Part shown: positions 1 through 9,930 of the stretch, piece after piece
How the letters are laid out: each line of letters opens with the position of its first letter
How positions within the stretch are numbered: position 1 is the first letter of the stretch
Source: Eleginops maclovinus
Taxonomy: Eukaryota; Chordata; Actinopteri; Perciformes; Eleginopidae
DNA: 64,000 nt
NCBI RefSeq assembly: GCF_036324505.1
Contig: NC_086349.1
Span: 27,747,259 to 27,811,258, forward strand
Direction of reading: 5' to 3'
The notes under the pieces: model-generated
Told to the model about the DNA's origin: nothing
The model's input: only the letters and a program-made list of their open reading frames with translations
Databases searched by the model: none
Position numbers and translations under genes: made by a program

Positions 1-135
1 AACAAATATATTCAGCAAAGTGTTGAAATGGAAAAAGCCCCCCCAAACCACAATGCATTTAAAACTCCCTGAAGGTGAGGCGGTTAGAGGAAGCGTCGCC
101 TGAGAGCAGCGCCCACAGCTTTTTGTAGAAATGCA

Positions 136-162
136 TCAAAATGTACAAGTGTGAAATTTCCA
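136..162 (-). CDS. Candidate terminal coding exon of the Ig-domain receptor gene
   Basis: A pyrimidine-rich tract ending in CAG precedes position 162 on the minus strand, making a credible splice acceptor. The receptor's transmembrane exon ends in phase 0. Joined to it, this segment adds eight residues (WKFHTCTF) and a stop, giving a very short cytoplasmic tail. A short tail fits a receptor that signals through a partner via a charged transmembrane residue. This is inference from splice signals only. Other possibilities are a different terminal exon outside the window or retention of the preceding intron. Confidence 0.3.
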   Translation of the reverse strand, partial: WKFHTCTF

Positions 163-174
163 CTGCAGGGGAGA

Positions 175-315
175 AACGGTTGTGCAGAGGTGGGAGAAGA
201 AGTACTCAGATCTTGAGTAAAAGTAGAAGTACCAGAGTGTAGGTATACTCTGTCACAGTAAAAGTCCTGCATTCTAAATGTTCCTCCAGTGAAAGTATTA
301 GTATTCTAATTCCAG
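175..315 (+). repeat. Dispersed teleost repeat, family Y (AAGTACTCAGATCTTGAG type)
   Basis: The segment contains the string AGTACTCAGATCTTGAGTA followed by an AAAAGTAGAAGTACC-like run, a sequence I know as very common in percomorph genomes and probably part of a small DNA transposon. Related pieces occur in this window near 5580, 15440, 20831 and 41955, and an expanded form lies at 19974-20275. Boundaries are approximate. Confidence 0.6.
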
Positions 316-465
316 GATCCTTTTAAGAACACCATCGTACACCTGGACTTCCGCTCAAAAACCAGGTCAAGTCCAGGATTGAAAATGATACCTAAGTAGG
401 TTAAAGAAGGAATACATGATGGAGCAGCGTAGGAGTGAAACACCCTGAGAAAAGAGCATTATTTT

Positions 466-1281
466 AAAGAGTCCTCTCCTGCTGATGTTCAGGTGTATAT
501 CAGTATGTAGTGTCTCTACTTTAAAGAGTCCTCTCCTGCTGATGTTCAGGTGTATATCAGTATGTAGAGTCTCTACTTTAAAGAGTCCTCTCCTGCTGAT
601 GTTCAGGTGTATATCAGTATGTAGAGTCTCTACTTTAAAGAGTCCTCTCCTGCTGATGTTCAGGTGTATATCAGTGTGTAGAGTCTCTACTTTAAAGAGT
701 CCTCTCCTGCTGATGTTCAGGTGTATATCAGTATGTAGTGTCTCTACTTTAAAGAGTCCTCTCCTGCTGATGTTCAGGTGTATATCAGTATGTAGAGTCT
801 CTACTTTAAAGAGTCCTCTCCTGCTGATGTTCAGGTGTATATCAGTATGTAGAGTCTCTACTTTAAAGAGTCCTCTCCTGCTGATGTTCAGGTGTATATC
901 AGTATGTAGAGTCTCTACTTTAAAGAGTCCTCTCCTGCTGATGTTCAGGTGTATATCAGTATGTAGTGTCTCTACTTTAAAGAGTCCTCTCCTGCTGATG
1001 TTCAGGTGTATATCAGTATGTAGTGTCTCTACTTTAAAGAGTCCTCTCCTGCTGATGTTCAGGTGTATATCAGTATGTCGTGTCTCTACTTTAAAGAGTC
1101 CTCTCCTGCTGATGTTCAGGTGTATATCAGTATGTAGAGTCTCTACTTTAAAGAGTCCTCTCCTGCTGATGTTCAGGTGTATATCAGTATGTAGAGTCTC
1201 TACTTTAAAGAGTCCTCTCCTGCTGATGTTCAGGTGTATATCAGTATGTAGAGTCTCTACTTTAAAGAGTCCTCTCCTGCT
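466..1281. repeat. 57-bp minisatellite, about 14 copies (locus 1)
   Basis: Tandem 57-bp units run through what should be the last intron of the Ig-receptor gene. Because 57 is 19 codons, every copy stays in the same frame and the array is open on both strands. On the minus strand it reads as a 19-residue repeat beginning RRGLFKVET. Each unit carries a short perfect hairpin (GTAGAG-T-CTCTAC) in many copies, and units differ at the AG/TG/CG position of that hairpin. The same unit recurs in opposite orientation at 51405-52070. Confidence 0.97.
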
Positions 1282-1326
1282 GTGATGACTCGATGCATTG
1301 TGTGAAGTTGAATGGAGTTTATTTAC

Positions 1327-1487
1327 CAAGACGCTGATGATGGATAAAGCGATTTTGGCGATGCAGGCGATCCCGTAGATGACGGCGCTCCACAGAACTG
1401 GAAGCTCGTGCACCTGAGTGCTGGAGAGGTCAGAGGTCGCGTTCGGCACCGGGGTCGGTGTGGCCCACACAGCAGGGGTCACACACT
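1327..1487 (-). CDS. Ig-domain receptor, stalk and transmembrane exon (exon 4)
   Basis: The exon lies between an acceptor (AATACAG before 1487) and a donor (GTAAAT after 1327). The single base left over from the Ig exon completes a Glu codon, and the exon ends in phase 0. It encodes a Thr/Pro/Ser-rich stalk with one N-glycosylation sequon (NAT), then a hydrophobic helix of about 22 residues (VLWSAVIYGIACIAKIALSI region). The helix contains a Lys near its middle. In immune receptors a basic residue in the membrane usually pairs with an acidic adaptor such as DAP12 or FcR-gamma; that function is inference here. If the donor is not used, the frame runs without a stop through the 57-bp minisatellite. 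Confidence 0.65.
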
Positions 1488-1663
1488 CTGTATTCAGACA
1501 CAAATAAAATAAATCACTGTATGAAATAAATGCTGATGATTCAATATTATTCCTTTGACCTTTTTTATAAAGAAAACATGCCTTTGTCGTCCTTTGGTGC
1601 AAATATAATTATAGATCAAATATAAGAGAAGAGTTTAAACAAAAACAAGAGATGTGCAAAAAA

Positions 1664-1664
<1 letters not shown>

Positions 1665-1700
<36 letters not shown>

Positions 1701-1768
1701 GTGCGTGTGTGTGTGCGTGTGTGCGCGCGTGCGTGCGTGCGTGCGTGTGCGTGCGTGCGTGTGTGTGT
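1665..1768. repeat. GT/GC-rich microsatellite
   Basis: An imperfect TG tract with interspersed GCGT units lies in intron 3 of the Ig-receptor gene. The alternating purine-pyrimidine sequence is Z-DNA prone. Confidence 0.95.
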
Positions 1769-1902
1769 GATTGTTCCGCACTCTAAATGACATCTGAAAT
1801 AAATGGAACTGTTCCTGTTTATTTTTATGTCAACGTGAACAAATACAACATGTAACCCAAATGAATCAGATATAAGAGATTTACTACGACTTCAGTTCGG
1901 GA

Positions 1903-2241
1903 CCAATCAATCAATCGATCAATCAATCAATCAAACGTTGCATTATTATATCAACAATTAGATGCAACTAACCCACTAACTAACCCACTAACTAACCCAC
2001 TAACTAACCCACTAACTAACCCACTAACTAACCCACTAACTAACCCACTAACTAACCCACTAACTAACCCACCAACCCACCCATCAACCCACTAACCCAT
2101 CCACCCACCCACCCACCCACCAACCCAACCACCCACCAACCATCCCACCCACCAACCATCCCACCAACCATCACCCACTAACCCATCCACCCACCCACCC
2201 ACCAACCCACCCACCCACCCCAACCACCACCCACCAACCAA
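1903..2241. repeat. AATC tetranucleotide run and 12-bp CCCA-rich tandem repeat
   Basis: A short AATC array (1903-1934) is followed by a 12-bp unit TAACCCACTAAC repeated about nine times (1967-2072). This decays into a CCCA/CCAA simple repeat up to 2241. It resembles degenerate telomere-like C-strand sequence (TAACCC) but is not the canonical hexamer. Confidence 0.9.
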
Positions 2242-2296
2242 CCCTTTTGAAAAAGAACAAAAAAGGAACCGAATCTTTTAGAAATGTACATCTTAC

Positions 2297-2519
2297 CGCT
2301 GACGTCCAGCTTGACCTCATTTCTCTTGTTTTGGCCCCCAATCATGGCCCCCACCTCACACTGGTAGGTGCCGGAGTCTGCAGGAGTGACGGCGCTGATC
2401 AGCAGGCTGTAGTTCTGATCGGAGTGGACGGTGCGGTTGAATTTGATGAAAAACTGAGGCTTCTTCTTGTCTTTGCTGCCCCACCGCAGGATGCCACACT
2501 TATTTTGGTGGATCAGCTG
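2297..2519 (-). CDS. Ig-domain receptor, second half of the V-like Ig domain (exon 3)
   Basis: The acceptor (ACTATAAG) precedes 2519 and the donor GTAAGA follows 2297. The exon has 74 codons plus one base. It continues directly from the WYK that ends exon 2. It carries the canonical F-strand motif of V-set domains, a D-S-G-T-Y-Q-C run, plus an extra Cys in NKCGILRW and two N-glycosylation sequons (NRT, NYS). Splitting the V domain by an intron just after the C-strand Trp is unusual, because most rearranging and V-set receptor domains sit in one exon. It does occur in some non-rearranging Ig genes. Confidence 0.75.
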
Positions 2520-2675
2520 CTTATAGTCACAAACAGAGAGGTTCAGCATCAAGAGCATCAAGAACTGAACATTAAGGCTAATCTGATCTGAGTACATCTT
2601 CTAGGGGCCCTTTCCTCTGCTGTCTGACAGAGACAGATATGTAGTTATTGTAACAGATTCAAATGTTTCTCAGAC

Positions 2676-2804
2676 CTTGTACCAGGTGACGGAGATGAAC
2701 TCTGATCCGAACTCTGATCCGACCTCCTGACACTTGAGAGAAACATTCTCCCGACACGAAGCCTGAACTGAGAGGCTCTGAACCGCAGAGTGAAGCATCA
2801 GCAG
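2676..2804 (-). CDS. Ig-domain receptor, end of signal peptide and first half of V domain (exon 2)
   Basis: The acceptor (CTCTCAG) precedes 2804 and the donor GTCTGA follows 2676. There are 43 codons in phase 0. Joined to exon 1 it completes a signal peptide (MFQEVSFVT then LLMLHSAVQSLSVQA). It then gives the B-strand Cys (ENVSLKC) and the C-strand Trp (VTWYK) of an Ig V-like domain, with a sequon at NVS. A duplicated GSEF segment lies in the BC loop. The family member cannot be named. CD7-, CD8- or CD28-like single-V receptors are possible relatives. Confidence 0.7.
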
Positions 2805-2877
2805 CTGAGAGGATCAAACACACACTGCATCAGAAACTGAGACGCTGAGGGGGGAAACACCAATACACGTTAATGAA

Positions 2878-2990
2878 ACCTTATGGTGCGTTCACAGCGA
2901 CGCCATGCGATTATTGGGCGACTCGCGATTACATGTAAAGTCAATGTAAAGACTCGGAATTCCCCAGTGTGATAATTAGGCTTTAGTAAC
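2878..2990. mobile_element. Fragment of a common teleost DNA-element family
   Basis: The GGTGCGTTCACAGCGACGC start and a following ACATGTAAAGTCAATGTAAAGAC stretch resemble a widely dispersed teleost element as I remember it. Family and ends are uncertain. It lies in intron 1 of the Ig-receptor gene. Confidence 0.45.
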
Positions 2991-3270
2991 ACCTTCAATA
3001 CCTGAGATAAACAGCGTCCCTTATGTCCTGTGTTTCAGCATCCTCTAATGTAAATTGCTTGGTTGTATGCAGTTTGCCCCTCTGGCCAGATGTTCTCCAA
3101 TACTCTTCAGAATGTAGAATCTGATTGGCTGTTCCCCTCCTTCCTTCCCTTTAAGAACCTGGTCTCATGTTTGATCGGGCCAGGTCCTTGTAGACACTGG
3201 TGGTGCAGGTTATCTGGCCTCCAGCTGGACCTGATTCTGTTAAATGCTCTTTATTAAATAACACTACTTT

Positions 3271-3338
3271 GATTTGAAGCTGGGAGATGTGTGCTTTTCT
3301 TACCAGAAGGTGATTAAGTGTGGAATTTCCACAACAGT
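3271..3338 (+). repeat. 68-bp direct repeat, copy 1
   Basis: This is identical by eye to 3459-3526, with an offset of 188 bp. Both copies contain GGAATTTCC, a kappa-B-type palindrome, and lie in intron 1 of the Ig-receptor gene. Confidence 0.95.
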
Positions 3339-3458
3339 GTTACGCCTGGAAATGCTCATATAATGACAGTTTTTCCTTCTCCTCGCTTATTAATTTCCCC
3401 CTCCCCAGCGTGGTTACTCCGGCTGCAGTTTATTCACGCTTACTTTCATTTTGCATCT

Positions 3459-3526
3459 GATTTGAAGCTGGGAGATGTGTGCTTTTCTTACCAGAAGGTG
3501 ATTAAGTGTGGAATTTCCACAACAGT
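3459..3526 (+). repeat. 68-bp direct repeat, copy 2
   Basis: This is the second copy of the element at 3271-3338. The lack of divergence suggests a recent duplication or gene conversion. Confidence 0.95.
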
Positions 3527-4023
3527 TAGTGTGGCATTATTATTAAACGGGCAGTACAAATACATCATGGTAGCCGGTTTGACCTAATATGGGAGCGTCA
3601 CAGTTTAACCAACTATTGTATTTACAGGAAATGCAGTAAAGTTCACGAGTGGAAGTTATGTGGACATCCAGCCACCAGTGAGGCCAAAACAATGACACTG
3701 CTATCTGAGTTTTTCCACTGAAATGTATTAGTGTTATATTTGAACTGCACTATGTACGATTGGACTGACCTGTCCTCTAATCTGTTCCATAAGGGTTTGT
3801 GAGAGAGAGACTATGCAGTGTGTTTGTTGATCGTTGTTTACCTGCAGATGAATTATCACACAGAAACTCTCCTTCCTGAGATCAATGTATTTCTCTGCAT
3901 TCATAATGTTGAACTTTAATATGTCTAAATGAAACCGTTTCTACGCAGACTCTGACCTGCAGAGCGAGCAGCAGCTGAGGGATGGAATAATACAAACAAA
4001 CATAAACATCAGATTTGACTCAC

Positions 4024-4050
4024 GGTAACGAAAGACACCTCCTGGAACAT
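4024..4050 (-). CDS. Ig-domain receptor, start codon exon (exon 1)
   Basis: The exon has nine codons (MFQEVSFVT) ending at a strong GTGAGT donor in phase 0. The ATG has A at -3. Joined to exon 2 it produces a hydrophobic leader, as is typical of Ig-superfamily genes whose leader is split by the first intron. The full model is 4024-4050, 2676-2804, 2297-2519, 1327-1487 and a doubtful terminal exon, about 180-190 residues: leader, one V-like domain, glycosylated stalk, and a transmembrane helix with Lys. A 61-copy GT tract lies only 70 bp upstream, so it may sit in the promoter. Uncertainty is mainly the start and terminal exons. Confidence 0.5.
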
Positions 4051-4119
4051 GGTCTCTCTTCATCTGAGGAACTCGTGTTATATCTCATTTCAGCAGAAAC
4101 CCAGACAGCTTCCTGTTTC

Positions 4120-4246
<127 letters not shown>

Positions 4247-4331
4247 TATTGGAATAATGTGTGGGTAATATTTATGCATGTGGACCGCCTCCTTATTTGT
4301 CATGCTTTATGGAGCGAGAGAGCAAGAAGGA

Positions 4332-4393
4332 AAATAAATATTAAAAAGGATCATCTTTATTTAAATAAATATGATCCTTTTTAATATTTATTT
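4332..4393. repeat. 62-bp near-perfect palindrome
   Basis: Arms 4332-4354 and 4371-4393 are exact reverse complements of 23 bases. The 16 bases between them also self-pair except for one mismatch, so 30 of 31 positions pair. It could extrude as a cruciform or, if transcribed, form a long AU-rich hairpin. Confidence 0.97.
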
Positions 4394-4529
4394 AAATAAA
4401 TAGACAGAGGGAAATAAATACACATCTAATCAAAGAGTTAAAGACAGAGGGAAAAACATATTCTTAGAAATGAAACAAAATAAAATCAATGATTTATTTA
4501 AACAGAATTATAAAGAAACACAATCTGTT

Positions 4530-4533
<4 letters not shown>

Positions 4534-4570
<37 letters not shown>

Positions 4571-4978
4571 GCCACTCTTCAAAATGAACTTTATTTTGAA
4601 GCTAAAGAATAAGGTCTGCTCCCCACAGAGACAGCAGCCTCTCCCTCCTCCTCAGTGGAGGCTGATTCATTGTGTAAAAGTGCGCCACCCTGTGGTTATT
4701 CAGAGCACTGCACCATTACTATATTCTTTAATAAATAAACAACAGAACTTTAGATTGTGTTTGAGTCACATGTATGTCTCTTTTAGGGTATTCTCAAAAC
4801 TAGCTGTCTTTGATTTGGGATAAAACATCTGTTTCTCATGACGGCTTAAAAAAGCTCGGACCAATTTCAAACAGCAGACCTGAAAGGCAACAATAAATGG
4901 ATCATTGTTCAGTCCACATTGCAGGGTAAATATGCTTTGAAAGGTTTTGTTTGTTGTTGTTGTTGTTGTTGTTGTTGT
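4534..4978. repeat. (AAC)n and (GTT)n trinucleotide runs in inverted arrangement
   Basis: An AAC run (4534-4570) and a GTT run (4948-4978) are about 375 bp apart and complementary to each other. The segment between holds no supported gene. A 12-of-14 match to the CTCF core lies on the minus strand around 4680-4694. Confidence 0.85.
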
Positions 4979-5135
4979 AGTACTCATTTCTGCCAGAAGG
5001 GGCTGAGTGCACCACTGCTCCAAGTATTCATGTTGTGTGTTTCTGCCCAATATAACAATTTAGCCGAAATACTTCAAAAACAGACCAGCAGTGTTTCTGT
5101 AATACCGGACAAACACCGAGGCACAGGAGCACTGC

Positions 5136-5313
<178 letters not shown>

Positions 5314-5579
5314 CTCATCCTGTTGTTCTCGCAGCAGGGAACTCCCCATTGTCCGCTCGGAGGAATTATTTGTATGTGTCGCTCTTGTTGACAAAGGAGG
5401 TCGATATCCAGTTATTAATAGCGGCTGGGCTTTATGGAAAGGGGAAGAGAGACCCTCACATCTGCATCAAACAATGCCTCGTTCAGAGCAGCTGAGACGG
5501 GGAAGTGAGGACTGCTCTTCCTTTTGGAGCAGTGCTCTAAAGACCGGGAGAAACTCTGCAGGAAAACATTTGTTAACCT

Positions 5580-5690
5580 GAGTATTTTCTACTACTTCAT
5601 ACTTTTACTCCACTGCGGGTTAGCAGGCAGTATTTTACATGCTCCTTCCAGCAGGACTATGTAAAGTCATTAATGAGCTCCACCTTTACC
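5580..5690 (-). repeat. Family Y repeat fragment
   Basis: The TACTTCATACTTTTACTCCACT motif region matches the internal part of family Y seen again at 15470-15520. It is diverged and truncated. Confidence 0.5.
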
Positions 5691-8240
5691 AGCTGTGATG
5701 AACACATCAATGATCAATAATCAGAATCCAGGCTGTTCATGATTCTTCACAGCCAGTTCTTTTTGGGACTTCAAGTTTATTTATATATTTTTGAACTCAG
5801 TTTTCATTTCCAGTAACTGATAGGAATATATTCACACCTTTACCTATATTTATAAATGTTATCTATCACTTACATTTACAATAAACATAAGAAAAGAATA
5901 CAAAATAAAACACAGAAAACAATAAATATAACAACTTGTTTGCATAAAAAACAGGAGTGTTATTTCTCTTATGTAAGATCTAAATACCTTAACTCATCTG
6001 CTCAAACATCTGTATCGAGCACTAGTTCTTCACAGTTTAACAAAGTATGTGTTGAGAGAAGACAAAGTAACGTTGGTTATAAAAAGCTGCGATATGGTGT
6101 GTTGTTGGAGTAAATGTGCATGCAGTTTGGTCTGGTTGCATGGTGTGGCAGTTTGTTGCATGGAGTTGCATGGTACTGCATACTGTAGCATAGCATGGTG
6201 TTGCACGCCACAGTACTCCCTCAGGTTGTTAGCACGCCCAGCTGCTGGCGGCGGCTCCATGTTTCTGTCAGCAGCTTGTTCAGTGCACACTCTGCAGCCT
6301 CTGATTGAGGAAATCCTCTGTTTGCAGAAACGAGACGTCCCAATGGTTCCTGCATCTCTCCCTCAGGTCCTGTACAAACAGACTTTCCCATGAAGGCTGA
6401 GAAATGCTCACGGTGCTCTGACAGAAATACGACCCTGTGATGGAGCTCCGCAGGAACAATGCTTCACAGATTATTCAACCCTCAATTGTACACCAAAACC
6501 TTCATTTAAAGGCCAAAACAAATCCGGTTTCAGTAAGAAATCTCAACCAGAAACAGTGTATTTGAGAAGAGGCACTCAGATTCTTCACTTCAGTTAAAGT
6601 AGGAATGCTTTGATCTCAAATCACTTCAATAAGAGTACAAGTCTTTAAAAAGTTCCTTGAGGACAGAAATATCAGCCCAATCTACTTCAAGATTCAAAAG
6701 TGAAAGCAGTGTTTGCAGTAGTACAGTATTAAAGCTTTTGATGGATCTATCTCTCTCATCTTCCTCTTTAAACTCTATCGTCTTCACTCTGATCATTAGC
6801 ACATTGAAACCTCTCTGTGGGAAACTCACTGTATGAATAAACCTGCTGTGTTGGTTCAGGTCTATAAGAGCTTTATTATCCTTCAAGAGGAAATGATTTC
6901 AGCAGAAAGGAAGCATAAAAACAGGAGCACTCAGAGAGAGCACACCTCCGCTAAGTCGATGCTCATGAAAGTTAAAGATATTGTGTGGGCATCCACCCTG
7001 TGATTTGGATCCGATCCAGAATGTAATGAGTTCCTCCCGGCTCGTGTTACACCCTTCCACCAAGTTTCAGGAAAATCCAGCCCGTAGTTTTTTTCTTTAG
7101 CCATGAAAACAAAAAGACAAACAAGCCAAACTTGGAAGACATAACTTAGTAGTTAGATAAAGGTCAGCGTTTTATAAAGTCCTCTCAGTAACCACAATTC
7201 TTTGATGGCGCTGAATCTGCCTTAAGGCCTGCTCTGTGTGAGGCTGCATGCTCAGTGGTTTGTTGCAGGAAGCAGAAAAATCTGAATCTCTGGATCCAGC
7301 TCTCGGCCTCCGGGCTCTGGAGGTGGATCTTAGGAGCCGAGTTACGGCGATCCGTATAATTCCCCGATTTCTTCTCTGGGATTTCCTCTTAGGCAGCCCC
7401 CCCCCCCACCCACCCATCGTCTGCAGCCTCCGTCCGTCTGAAGGCCTGAGTCAAGAAAAACCTTGCTCTGTGAGTCAGAGAAGCTGACTGTCTCCTCATG
7501 CTCAGTAAAACTTGTGACTCTGGAGCATTAGGGGGGGGGGGTTGATGACAGACTGTGAGAGCTGGTAAAATACGACGGTGTTCAGCAGGTTTGTTTTCTG
7601 CCGGTAGAAACCCACAGGGGAGGCAGGCTCCCACATGAAGCTGAAAAACGGTTTCACATCCTTCCTCTTTCTGCACCATGAATCTCAGCCTCTCTGCGGC
7701 AGACACTCAGACAGCAGAGAGTTATGGTTAACCTGCTCAGAAACAGGCTCTGAAGCTGCGTTACAGACACTTTATTTCACATTTATGCACAGATGACTGT
7801 CTGCTAAGGTAGAAACAACAACCATAACCTCCAGAGAGGTTCATCATAATGAACAGGAATCCACATGTACCGCCGTTTCACTCTGAACTGAACTTCATTG
7901 TACAATTAAACTGAATTCAACTTCCTGCATCGAGATCATGAATGTTTTTTAGATGATCATAAAATGCAATGCTCACATTTACTTACATGCCCACATTTAC
8001 TTTGAGCCCTGATCCTTTTAATCATGTTCTCAGTTCTATCATTAATCATTTCAATAATGACGCAGGTTTATTTCTATCATCTTCACTCGTCCCATTTTAT
8101 TTCTTTGTGTTTATTTCAAATATTTTAAATTGTGTATCTTTGGGACGGGGTAAAGTTAACGATGCGTGGCAATACATTATTTAAAATACTAGCGTTTTAT
8201 GCAGAAGGAAAGAAGGTGCACTAGCTGCTGTCTGTCAGTA
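5691..8240. other. Intergenic stretch without a supported gene
   Basis: AT-rich DNA with short open frames only. It contains a run of TGCATGG/TGCATG-like words near 6115-6210, a weak family Y relic at 6560-6650, and poly-C and poly-G runs at 7397 and 7532. I see no exon with convincing splice signals and coding character. Confidence 0.5.
6945..7135 (+). mobile_element. Fragment resembling a LINE/SINE 3' end
   Basis: The CCTTCCACCAAGTTTCAGG, AAATCCAGCCCGTAGTTTTT and ACAAAAAGACAAACAAGCC pieces follow the order of the conserved 3' tail of a retroposon widespread in fish genomes. No open reading frame remains. Family assignment is from memory of the tail sequence. Confidence 0.5.
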
Positions 8241-8249
8241 AAGCTTTGA

Positions 8250-8640
8250 ATCCTGAAAGAGGGGGAACTCACCGGGGCCGCAGTGAAGCCTCAGTGAAGC
8301 CTCAGCGCAGCTTCGGGCCCCTCAGGTGAGGCTCTGCTGTCGGACACGATAAACACTTCCTCCCTGACCCGGTTCCTCTGAAGCTCCTGAACATCAATCC
8401 GCTCCCCGTCATCCCGGAGAGGAAAACACTTCGGAGATGCTCCAGAGCTCCAGAGACACATCGGGGGCCCAGCGGCCGGATGGAGGAGGCGCTGACCCGG
8501 CGCTCGGAGAGTTCCTCGCAGAGGTCGGAGCATGTTTTCCCTTCCTGCCGGGGGTGGGGGAGGGGGCCTTCGGGAGCTGTTTGAGGAGGCACCGGGGCCC
8601 CCAGCACACCAAATCCCAATTAGGCTGAAAGAACAGGTGG
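8250..8640. other. GC-rich segment with a minus-strand splice-donor-like site
   Basis: This is the most GC-rich stretch between the Ig-receptor gene and tcf15. The minus strand has CCCCG followed by GTGAGT near 8265-8275, and overlapping open frames of 86-159 codons. The frames stop before the donor, so a coding exon is not supported. It could be an untranslated first exon or a CpG island. No protein family is recognised in any frame. Confidence 0.3.
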
Positions 8641-8913
8641 TGGTGTGTTGGGCACCGGACCCCCAGCATACACCTTTAACTACCCGGGAAATCACTCTGC
8701 AAACATCCTCTGTGGTTCTGAGGAGCTGCAGACTGAAGAGGGGGTTAGTGAGAGGGTCTACAGGGGCCACAAGAGTGGGGGCCTCTGGAACTCACCAAAG
8801 ACAAGTGCAGACCAGGAAGAGACTCATGAAGACTACAAAAATCACACAATGACTACAAAAAAGATGTCTGACAAAAAAATAGCAACACTTTTTATACAAA
8901 GAACGACTAAAAA

Positions 8914-9930
8914 CACAGATCAGTTCTTACAGAGGAATATAAATACTGAACACAGATCAGTTCTTAAAGAGGAATATAAATACTGAACACAGATCAGTTC
9001 TTAAAGAGGAATATAAATACTGAACACAGATCAGTTCTTAAAGAGGAATATAAATACTGAACACAGATCAGTTCTTAAAGAGGAATATAAATACTGAACA
9101 CAGATCAGTTCTTACAGAGGAATATAAATACTGAACACAGATCAGTTCTTAAAGAGGAATATAAATACTGAACACAGATCAGTTCTTAAAGAGGAATATA
9201 AATACTGAACACAGATCAGTTCTTAAAGAGGAATATAAATACTGAACACAGATCAGTTCTTAAAGAGGAATATAAATACTGAACACAGATCAGTTCTTAT
9301 AGAGGAATATAAATACTGAACACAGATCAGTTCTTATAGAGGAATATAAATACTGAACACAGATCAGTTCTTATAGAGGAATATAAATACTGAACACAGA
9401 TCAGTTCTTAAAGAGGAATATAAATACTGAACACAGATCAGTTCTTACAGAGGAATATAAATACTGAACACAGATCAGTTCTTACAGAGGAATATAAATA
9501 CTGAACACAGATCAGTTCTTACAGAGGAATATAAATACTGAACACAGATCAGTTCTTACAGAGGAATATAAATACTGAACACAGATCAGTTCTTACAGAG
9601 GAATATAAATACTGAACACAGATCAGTTCTTAAAGAGGAATATAAATACTGAACACAGATCAGTTCTTAAAGAGGAATATAAATACTGAACACAGATCAG
9701 TTCTTAAAGAGGAATATAAATACTGAACACAGATCAGTTCTTACAGAGGAATATAAATACTGAACACAGATCAGTTCTTATAGAGGAATATAAATACTGA
9801 ACACAGATCAGTTCTTATAGAGGAATATAAATACTGAACACAGATCAGTTCTTACAGAGGAATATAAATACTGAACACAGATCAGTTCTTAAAGAGGAAT
9901 ATAAATACTGAACACAGATCAGTTCTTATA
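8914..9930. repeat. 37-bp minisatellite, about 27 copies
   Basis: The unit combines ACAGATCAGTTCTTA, AGAGGAATATAAATAC and TGAAC. Units are almost identical except at one base, where TTA is followed by A, C or T, forming runs of the same variant. Each unit contains TATAAATA, so the array is a cluster of TATA-like words. No coding significance. Confidence 0.98.

Noticed and set aside
466..1281. CRISPR array
   Set aside because: Uniform tandem units without unique spacers, in a eukaryotic intron.
485..1285. Plus-strand 266-codon frame in the 57-bp array
   Set aside because: An in-frame consequence of a 57-bp unit; no promoter, splice sites or homologous fold. The minus-strand frame was kept as a finding only because it joins a real exon.
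1967..2241. Interstitial telomere repeat
   Set aside because: The unit is TAACCCACTAAC and CCCA, not tandem TTAGGG/CCCTAA.
3950..3985. Alternative leader exon of the Ig receptor (LLLALQ)
   Set aside because: It would leave an intron of only about 35 bases after exon 1; the exon at 2804 gives a better leader.
8291..8770. Minus-strand 159-codon frame in the GC-rich segment
   Set aside because: No recognisable family, several alternative frames of similar length, and a stop before the only donor-like site.
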